Source: Nitrosomonadales bacterium
GTDB taxonomy: Bacteria > Pseudomonadota > Gammaproteobacteria > Burkholderiales > Gallionellaceae
NCBI GenBank assembly: GCA_016721605.1
Contig: JADKHS010000016.1
Location: 1-64,000, forward strand
DNA: 64,000 nt
Direction: 5' to 3'
This document shows positions 58,229 to 64,000 of the stretch, piece after piece. A model generated the notes under the pieces. That model was not told the DNA's origin. It saw only the letters and a program-made list of their open reading frames with translations, and did not search any database. Made by a program: the position numbers and the translations under genes. How positions within the stretch are numbered: position 1 is the first letter of the stretch; the number at the start of each line of letters is the position of its first letter.

Positions 58229-59320
58229 TTACTCGGTATACAATTTCTTCAACTCTGAGCGAACCTTTTGCGGTGGCCTTAAATCGATCGTCACCTTCTC
58301 TCCAGGACGAACTTTGCGAATACCCTCGAGCAAAATCCTGTCACTATCATTCACGCCATCTTTAACAATAAACAGTTGTGGCAATTCGGCCTCTATATGA
58401 ATAAGCCTTTGCTCCACTTTTTCTTCTTTGTTGACGACGTAGACATAGGTTTTATCCATGATTTCGAACGTCGCTTTTTGGGGAATGAGCATGGCATTTG
58501 GATAAGGCTTGGCCATTAGGATGGTTCCTGTCTCACCATGCCTGAGAATTTTGTCCGGGTTAGCGAACAAGGCACGGAATTGGATATTCCCGGAGGTATT
58601 ATTAAAGTCACCTACAATTGCCTCAATGACACCCTTTTGATTGAAAATCTCGCCATCTGCCATTTTTAGCTGCACGGTTTCACCGATTTTGTCTTTTTTT
58701 TGCGTCTTAAAATCTAGGTATTGGGCTTCTGGGACGTTGAAATAGACCCACAATTGGCTGACGTCAGACAGTGTCGTCAACAACGCACCTTCATCGAGAA
58801 GGCTGCCGATCCTAACAACTAAATGATCCATAATCCCTTCAAAAGGTGCTTTGATATCGGTGAAACCTAAGCGGGTTTCCGCCATTTTCACTTCCGCCTT
58901 GGCCTTATCTAATTTTGCTTTGGCCAAAGCCAATTCATTGGCCGATACGATATTCTTATCAGCCAGACCCTTGGTATTAAGGTATTCGATGTTCGTTTTT
59001 TGCGCTTCGGCTTGCGTTTTTAAAAGTTCTGCCTGATAAATATTGGGCATAATTTTAAACATGGGCTGTCCCTTTTTTATCAATTGCCCTTCATCCACAA
59101 AAATATCCTGTAAGTAGCCCTTTTCCAAAGAGCGGACTTCAATATGCCTGATGGCATGAATCTGAGAGACATAGCCTTTCATGAGAGAAACATCTTCACG
59201 GAACGGTGTAGTTGCCGCATATTTAGGCATCTCTTCATGTGTCTCGGTTTTTGCCTGATGACATCCATTCAATAATAGGATGGCGATTAAGCCTAGAACT
59301 ACGGATGATTTAGTAATCAT
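58229..59320 (-). CDS. RND periplasmic adaptor lipoprotein (HlyD/MFP family)
   Basis: About 363 residues from ATG 59320, with AAAGG upstream. The N-terminus is a lipoprotein signal ending ILLLNGCHQ. The lipoyl half-motifs (VRSLEKGYLQDIFVDEGQLIKKGQPMFKI and LGFTDIKAPFEGIMD) enclose a helical hairpin (LLKTQAEAQKTNIEYLNTKGL...LALAKAKLDKAKAEVKMAE). A beta-barrel and a membrane-proximal domain follow. It links the pump to the outer channel. First gene of the operon, 20 bases before the pump gene, and divergent from the LysR gene. Intact. Confidence 0.92.
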   Translation of the reverse strand: MITKSSVVLGLIAILLLNGCHQAKTETHEEMPKYAATTPFREDVSLMKGYVSQIHAIRHIEVRSLEKGYLQDIFVDEGQLIKKGQPMFKIMPNIYQAELLKTQAEAQKTNIEYLNTKGLADKNIVSANELALAKAKLDKAKAEVKMAETRLGFTDIKAPFEGIMDHLVVRIGSLLDEGALLTTLSDVSQLWVYFNVPEAQYLDFKTQKKDKIGETVQLKMADGEIFNQKGVIEAIVGDFNNTSGNIQFRALFANPDKILRHGETGTILMAKPYPNAMLIPQKATFEIMDKTYVYVVNKEEKVEQRLIHIEAELPQLFIVKDGVNDSDRILLEGIRKVRPGEKVTIDLRPPQKVRSELKKLYTE

Positions 59321-59383
59321 TTTTATGGCCTTTACGTTGCAAGGGAGCAAAGTATTTTGTTAAGGGAATTAGTCTTTGACGAT

Positions 59384-59396
59384 GGGTTACAAACCC
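59384..59396. promoter_or_regulatory. Candidate operator between the efflux operon and LysR gene
   Basis: GGGTTACAAACCC is a perfect 5-3-5 palindrome in the 113-bp divergent region (or 180 bp to the second possible LysR start). A LysR-type regulator usually binds such a T-N-A-centred site. No other comparable palindrome is seen there. Confidence 0.4.
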
Positions 59397-59499
59397 TATT
59401 CCACGACACCCATGTTAAGCACGAATGTAAGTTATGAGTGTGGTATTAGACAAACGATTTTTATTGGACTTTAATATCGATATATCCGATACTAAATTT

Positions 59500-60354
59500 A
59501 TGGACATAGATCAGATTAGAACTTTTTTGGGTGTGGTCGCCAATAATAGCTTCCTTGAAACGGCCAATAGATTGCATGTTACCCAATCAACTGTCAGCAC
59601 ACGCATACAAAGATTGGAAGCCTATCTTGGCGTTACCCTCTTTGTGCGTAATCGTTCCGGTGCAACGTTAACACTCGCAGGACAACGTTTCTTTCGTCAT
59701 GCGAAATCCTTTTTATTAACACTGGAACAAGCGCGGCATGATATTAGACTGCCTAGCCGTTTCCACGCCAGTATTACTGTGGGAGCTCGGATCGCCTTGT
59801 GGGAAGAATTGTTACCCCGATGGGTTGGCGCAATGCGTGTTCTGGTGCCGGATATTTCTATTCGTAGTGAAATTGGCTTTGAAGAAGATTTAATTCGTGG
59901 GCTCATTGAAGGCAGAATGGATGTGAGCATGATGTACACGCCACAACAAAACCCTGGCCTTCAGATTGAGTATTTATTTGATGAAACACTGGCGCTAGTG
60001 ACCACCGATCCGGATAAACCCTGGCCAAATGAAGATTATATTTATGTAGATTGGGGACCGATATTTTACGAGTGGCATAATAATTATTACCCTGATATGG
60101 AACGCCCTCCCCAGGTTGTAAATATCGGCTGGCTTGGAGTACAGCTAATCATAAGCAATGGCGGATCATGTTTTCTTCCTACGCGTATAGCTGAACCTTT
60201 AATCCAGGCTAAAAAACTGTTTGTTGTACCTGGCAGTACGCAGTTTAAATTACCAGCTTATATGATGTTTCCACGAGATAGTGATTCCCCTGTTTTACAA
60301 CAGGTGCTGGAAAGCTTACGTTCATTGGCTGTTATTGAGCGACAAAAAACGTAA
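59500..60354 (+). CDS. LysR-family transcriptional regulator
   Basis: A regulator with the LysR helix-turn-helix MDIDQIRTFLGVVANNSFLETANRLHVTQSTVSTRIQRLEAYLG followed by a substrate-binding domain (ASITVGARIALWEELLPRW...GRMDVSMMYTPQQ). The ATG at 59500 gives the normal LysR start and about 284 residues. An ATG at 59434 would add 22 residues that LysR proteins do not have, but no strong ribosome-binding site favours either. It is divergent from the efflux operon at a distance of about 180 bases and probably controls it. The ligand is unknown. Intact. Confidence 0.88.
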   Translation: MDIDQIRTFLGVVANNSFLETANRLHVTQSTVSTRIQRLEAYLGVTLFVRNRSGATLTLAGQRFFRHAKSFLLTLEQARHDIRLPSRFHASITVGARIALWEELLPRWVGAMRVLVPDISIRSEIGFEEDLIRGLIEGRMDVSMMYTPQQNPGLQIEYLFDETLALVTTDPDKPWPNEDYIYVDWGPIFYEWHNNYYPDMERPPQVVNIGWLGVQLIISNGGSCFLPTRIAEPLIQAKKLFVVPGSTQFKLPAYMMFPRDSDSPVLQQVLESLRSLAVIERQKT

Positions 60355-60427
60355 GAATTAAATTTATATAGCCATACCGATTTAAATTTGATTAACATGA
60401 TGTTTCTGCAATAGAAACAACCATAAT

Positions 60428-60916
60428 ATGCCTAATAAAATATTGATCCGCCTAGCTGAAATGCATGATGCTTTAGCTATAACCGAATTTAATCGGGCTA
60501 TGGCTCTTGAAACAGAACAGAAAGAATTAATTCCGGAAGTAATATCAAGGGGCGTCGATAAACTTTTAAACAATCCTGACCTTGGTTTTTATGTAGTTGC
60601 TGAGCGCGACAATGAAGTTATTGGATCACTAATGGTAACTCCGGAATGGAGCGATTGGCGAAATGGTCTGTTTTGGTGGATTCAAAGTGTCTACATCAAG
60701 CCGAATGAGCGCCGCAAGGGAATTTATACCAAGCTTTATAATTTTATTCGGGAGTCTGCGAATAATAATCCAAGTATTTGCGGGTTTCGCCTGTACGTGG
60801 AAAAGACCAATATTTTTGCCAAAAATACATATGAAGCTCTTAACATGATAGAAACAGATTACCGGATATACGAAGAATTAAAACCAGACACTCGTTTCTG
60901 TATGGACGCGATATAA
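60428..60916 (+). CDS. GNAT-family N-acetyltransferase
   Basis: A 162-residue protein with the GNAT fold. FYVVAERDNEVIGSLMVTPEWSDWRNGLFWWIQSVYIKPNERRKGIYTKLYNFI holds the acetyl-CoA loop (R-R-K-G-I-Y). The C-terminal part has CGFRLYVEKTNIFAKNTYEAL and a closing Y-x-x-YEELK. It acts in the cytosol on an unknown amine or protein. It follows the LysR gene after 73 bases on the same strand, with no obvious functional link. Intact. Confidence 0.82.
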   Translation: MPNKILIRLAEMHDALAITEFNRAMALETEQKELIPEVISRGVDKLLNNPDLGFYVVAERDNEVIGSLMVTPEWSDWRNGLFWWIQSVYIKPNERRKGIYTKLYNFIRESANNNPSICGFRLYVEKTNIFAKNTYEALNMIETDYRIYEELKPDTRFCMDAI

Positions 60917-61277
60917 AAAATCATCCCCATATTCCGCGCCATGAATACCCTGCTGGGCAACTAACTTTTGTAAATATGGAACCGCTACCTGTCCAAGGTT
61001 CAGTACCGCTTTACCATCGCTTCTTCAAGCTTGGCACCATCCTCAAACACCTCGTTCGTGCTGCGGCGATTACAGCCCCATATGTGCCTTGAGGCTAACA
61101 TTCGGACGGCTGAGGTGTATAACTTTTCAGATGAAATCACGCTTTCTGATTGATTTTATTTCAGTCACCCCAAAGCTGATTTAACACGGCCTTTGAACAT
61201 CTGAAAAAAATCAGCTTGGTGGCTTTCAAAGAACCGTTAAGTGTATTGCAGCATATTGTAGAGACTAGCAGGGAATT
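60917..61277. other. Intergenic region, possible degenerate coding sequence
   Basis: About 360 bases without a supported gene. On the minus strand a short open frame reads VAVPYLQKLVAQQGIHGAEYGDDF; it has no start or known homology that I recognise. It may be chance. Confidence 0.4.
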
Positions 61278-61850
61278 TCAGGAATTAGATAATCGATTGA
61301 TGCGTTGCTCCAACCGCGCTACGTCGTCGCGCAACTTGTCCGTCTGCTGCACGAAGTCCGCAATATGAGTAGACTTGGCAAGCAGCGGGGATTCTTCCGT
61401 CCAATATTCTGCTAACGTTTGCGACAAGTTGAGCGCAGCGCCCTGTATATATTGCTGCCCAGCCTTGGCATATTGCACAATACGCTCGGCAGCGATATCG
61501 CCAGTCACCCGGCTTAAGTCTTCTGCTACATCCCAGTGCAGATGACGACTGAGATAAAAAACTTCGGCGAGTAGCGTGGTATCACCGCAACTTTCAATTT
61601 GCGCAAAAGCCGCTTCATCATGCACTGCCAGACGCGGCAGCAATGAAGGCGGGATGGTGCAATTTGCATCGACACTTGCATCGGCTGTGGCAGCACAAAG
61701 CGTGCCATCACTTTGAATAGTGTATGAAAAAACAAACGGCGCGATGGTAAAGCGCGCCGTCTTGCCTGCATGGACTACCAACCGCTGTAACGCCCAACCA
61801 CTTTGAGTAAGCAAGTGGTTAAGGACAGAAGCAGTCGGCTGAAACGGCAT
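61278..61850 (-). CDS. ubiJ: Ubiquinone biosynthesis accessory factor UbiJ
   Basis: A 190-residue protein with an SCP2-like lipid-binding domain (residues 5-110, PTASVLNHLLTQSGWALQRLVVHAGKTARFTIAPF) and a C-terminal coiled coil (VQQTDKLRDDVARLEQRINRL). UbiJ carries polyprenyl intermediates for the Ubi enzyme complex. The order ubiE, Tim44-like, ubiJ on the minus strand is usual for betaproteobacteria, and the next gene, ubiB, would lie downstream but is not adjacent here. The gap to the Tim44-like gene is two bases. Intact. Confidence 0.88.
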   Translation of the reverse strand: MPFQPTASVLNHLLTQSGWALQRLVVHAGKTARFTIAPFVFSYTIQSDGTLCAATADASVDANCTIPPSLLPRLAVHDEAAFAQIESCGDTTLLAEVFYLSRHLHWDVAEDLSRVTGDIAAERIVQYAKAGQQYIQGAALNLSQTLAEYWTEESPLLAKSTHIADFVQQTDKLRDDVARLEQRINRLSNS

Positions 61851-61852
61851 GT

Positions 61853-62700
61853 TTACGCTACTTGCTGGATCCCGGATAACAACCAGACTGCCTTTTCATC
61901 GCGTAGGTTCTTTTGCACATGCCAAATTTCATCGAAGTTTTCCGGCATGCCGTTATTCTCGCTCAATTGGCCGCTCATACGTACACTAGCAATGGCATAG
62001 TCACCTTCATTGACCACCTCAACAATCTGAGTATTGATTGTCTGCACATCTGTTTTTTGCGGTGCATCGCCGCGTTCCTGTAACTGCAAAGAAATTTCGG
62101 CGAACATTTCGGGCGTAGTGTACTCACGAATGTCATTAAGATCCTTACGGTCATTTGCAGCCTGCAGGCGGATAAATGAAGTTTTAGCGCTACGCAGGAA
62201 AGCTTCAGCCGGGAAATCTGCCGGAATGTTACTGCTGTTATTGGCTAAAGGTGCAGAAGTGGCAGCGCTACTGCCTGCAAATGGCTGCTGCCTCGATTCT
62301 GGCTGGTAGGATGATGCGCCGCTTCCTGCATATTGCATGGCAGGCTGCTGCGACGGGGATTTGCGAAACCGTGAAATCAAGAACATCACCAAACCTGCGG
62401 CCAGTAGCGCCATCAGAATACCGCCCATCGCGCCACCTAAACCACCCATACCACCAGCGAACATTGCGCCCAAGCCTGCACCTATTGCCAAACCGGCCAA
62501 CGGGCCAAGCCATTTATTACCTGCCGCAGGCGCTGCCGGGGCAGGTGCCGCACGGGCGGCGCCTTGGACGCTTGTTGCGGACTCATGGTGCGTTGCTGAC
62601 CAATGCTGCCACCCCCACCCATACGCTTAGCTTCGGCGGTTACAGATAGCATGGAGAAACTAGCTAGGGTAAGGGTTAACAACAACAGAAAACGTTTCAT
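61853..62700 (-). pseudogene. Tim44-like domain protein, one frameshift
   Basis: The start (62700) has a signal sequence (MKRFLLLLTLTLASFSMLSVTAEA) followed by a Gly- and Pro-rich stretch. The second frame (62500-61853) gives a glycine-rich membrane segment (GLAIGAGLGAMFAGGMGGLGGAMGGILMALLAAGLVMFLI) and a Tim44-like domain (PAEAFLRSAKTSFIRLQAANDRKDLNDIREYTTPEMFAEI). The switch lies near 62550 in an alanine-rich stretch. About 281 residues in all. The family is linked to membrane lipid or protein handling beside ubi genes, without a settled role. It is flanked by ubiE upstream and ubiJ downstream. Confidence 0.75.
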
Positions 62701-62907
62701 GGGCTACCCTCATTTAATAGTTAACAACAAAAAAAAGCGAATAAAGTATAACACTACATCCTTAGTACACTGCAAAACGCAAAGGTTCATTTTGCGAACC
62801 AGCTTGGCTATATCCTTAAAATATTTGGATATAAATCCTAACTTCCTGAGGCAAATTGAATATTGAAAGTATTTGGAGTGCACCGCAGGCGTTTGGGAAC
62901 ATTCTGA

Positions 62908-63642
62908 TTAAATTTTATATCCCCTGTGCAGGGCCACAATTCCAGCATTAAGATTGAAATATTCAACACGGGAGAGTCCAGCTTCTTCCATCATACGCTT
63001 AAGCTCCTCCTGTGAAGGGTGCATGCGGATAGATTCCGCCAGGTAGCGATAACTGTCGGCATCCTTGGCGATCAACTCGCCCAGCTTCGGCAGCAGTTTG
63101 AACGAATAAGCATCATACAGCGGCTCCAGCGGCTTCCACACCTTAGAAAATTCCAGCACCAGCAAACGGCCACCAGGCTTAAGCACGCGCTGCATCTCAC
63201 GTAACGCAGCATCCTTGTGAGTTACATTGCGCAGGCCGAAAGCAATGCTGACACAGTTGAAATAATTAGACGGAAAGGGCAAGTTTTCCGCATCACACTG
63301 TGCAACAGGTGTATTTACGCCATCATCAATCAAACGGTCACGGCCAACACGCAACATCGCTTTGTTAATGTCGGTGAGCCAAACTTGGCCACTATTGCCT
63401 ACACATTTGGCAAACTGACGAGAAAGGTCACCAGACCCACCCGCCACATCCAGCACTCGCTCCCCCACTCGTACACCACTGACCTGAATGGCGAAGCGTT
63501 TCCAGAGCCGATGCAGACCAACTGACATAAGATCATTCATGACATCATATTTGGTAGCGACGGATGTAAACACTTGGGCTACACGCTCGGCCTTTTCTGT
63601 TTCCGCGATAGTCGTGAAACCAAAATGAGTTGTCTTGTTCAT
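62908..63642 (-). CDS. ubiE: Ubiquinone/menaquinone C-methyltransferase UbiE
   Basis: A 244-residue SAM-dependent methyltransferase. It begins TTHFGFTTIAETEKAERVAQVFTSVATKYDVMNDLMSVGLHRLWKRF, the UbiE/MenG signature. Motif I is VLDVAGGSGDLSRQFA, followed by LTDINKAMLRVGRDR and the family block NCVSIAFGLRNVTHKDAALREM. It methylates the quinone ring (2-polyprenyl-6-methoxy-1,4-benzoquinol or demethylmenaquinol). Its start overlaps the DUF971 stop by ATGA. Intact. Confidence 0.95.
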   Translation of the reverse strand: MNKTTHFGFTTIAETEKAERVAQVFTSVATKYDVMNDLMSVGLHRLWKRFAIQVSGVRVGERVLDVAGGSGDLSRQFAKCVGNSGQVWLTDINKAMLRVGRDRLIDDGVNTPVAQCDAENLPFPSNYFNCVSIAFGLRNVTHKDAALREMQRVLKPGGRLLVLEFSKVWKPLEPLYDAYSFKLLPKLGELIAKDADSYRYLAESIRMHPSQEELKRMMEEAGLSRVEYFNLNAGIVALHRGYKI

Positions 63643-64000
63643 TTTATTTCCTCAGGCTTATCGAATACCTTTACGGGGGGATGTGGAACACGGCTCTCTC
63701 CCGCTTCTGCCAATTTGCTTAAATATTCGTGCCACAACGCATCCTGATATTTCCCGAGTTCATTCAAATAATCCCAAGAATAAAGGCCGGTATTGTGGCC
63801 ATCATCGAAAGTCAGTTTGATGGCGTAGCTGCCTACGGGCTGCACGTCAATCACGTTCACCTCTTGCTTGCCGACCTGCAGCACCTCCTGGCTCGGGCCG
63901 TGTCCGCGTACTGCGGCAGAAGGCGAATGCACGCGCAGAAACTCATACGGCAAGCGGTAACGTGAGCCGTCATCGAAGGCAATTTCCAGCAGCTTCGATT
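63639..64000 (-). CDS. DUF971-domain protein, truncated at the window end
   Basis: At least 119 residues. The beginning is beyond the window; inside the edge the frame reads SKLLEIAFDDGSRYRLPYEFLRVHSPSAAV. This, with IDVQPVGSYAIKLTFDDGHNTGLYSWDYL, is the DUF971/gamma-butyrobetaine hydroxylase N-terminal fold, a small beta domain with a possible metal site. It overlaps ubiE by four bases, and this pairing is common in betaproteobacteria. Function not settled. Confidence 0.85.
   Translation of the reverse strand, partial: SKLLEIAFDDGSRYRLPYEFLRVHSPSAAVRGHGPSQEVLQVGKQEVNVIDVQPVGSYAIKLTFDDGHNTGLYSWDYLNELGKYQDALWHEYLSKLAEAGESRVPHPPVKVFDKPEEIK

Overview
The window looks like chromosomal DNA of a betaproteobacterium. 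The best guess is the Nitrosomonadales/Gallionellaceae neighbourhood. That guess rests on the mix of an FNR-type regulator, recA-recX, pncC, metZ under a SAM-II riboswitch, yebC-ruvCAB, a ubiE-Tim44-ubiJ block, and an XrtA-type (PEP-CTERM) exopolysaccharide system. No rRNA, tRNA, CRISPR array or replication origin was seen. Taxonomy is an inference from gene content, not from a marker search.

Layout. 0-2 kb: a YebC-family gene, a 187-bp element with terminal inverted repeats, and a GAF protein. 2-5.1 kb (minus): an HPr-rel-A type locus, made of a nucleotidyltransferase (frameshifted), an HprK-related kinase, a PqqD-like protein, and two overlapping ORFs, one with a twin-arginine-like signal. 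5.1-6.2 kb: a long non-coding stretch with a dispersed repeat and a run of 34 C. 6.2-14.7 kb: intact housekeeping genes (fnr, SCO1-like, recX-recA, pncC, metZ, yebC, ruvC-ruvA-ruvB). 14.7-20.6 kb (minus): an MMPL/RND protein, a LolA-like protein and a FimV-N/DUF1302 outer-membrane protein, then a ThiF-like enzyme. 20.8-34.2 kb: the PEP-CTERM/XrtA region: a PEP-CTERM protein behind a sigma-54 promoter, two exosortase-associated acyltransferases, a methyltransferase, prsT, a nucleotide-sugar dehydrogenase, a sugar transferase, and prsK-prsR. 34.5-40.7 kb: an arn-like lipid A (aminoarabinose) operon ending in a formyltransferase-deacetylase fusion. 40.8-49.4 kb (minus): an extradiol dioxygenase, a diguanylate cyclase, and a sensory cluster (hybrid kinase with Hpt, porin-like protein, PstS-like protein, response regulator). 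49.4-53.5 kb: decayed mobile DNA (IS30 and IS3 remnants) and a bufferin (bufABC-doxX) operon whose bufB lost its middle. 53.6-60.9 kb: a tripartite RND efflux pump with a divergent LysR regulator, plus a GNAT acetyltransferase. 61.3-64 kb: ubiJ, a Tim44-like gene, ubiE and a DUF971 gene cut by the window end.

How parts fit. PrsK-PrsR with sigma-54 is expected to drive PEP-CTERM genes, and the PEP-CTERM gene here has a near-consensus -24/-12 promoter. The arn genes overlap by ATGA at three of their junctions, so they are probably one translation-coupled unit. The efflux genes form an MFP-RND-OMF operon facing a LysR gene.

A strong caution: more than twenty genes are broken by single-base indels, while the 6.2-14.7 kb housekeeping block and the 55-61 kb block are almost clean. 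Where the original frame can be reconstructed, most breaks look like loss of one base in a short homopolymer (A6 to A5, T7 to T6, C5 to C4, G3 to G2). That points first to sequencing or assembly error, with real pseudogene formation as the alternative. Genes are therefore given with their full reconstructed spans, and the breaks are described.
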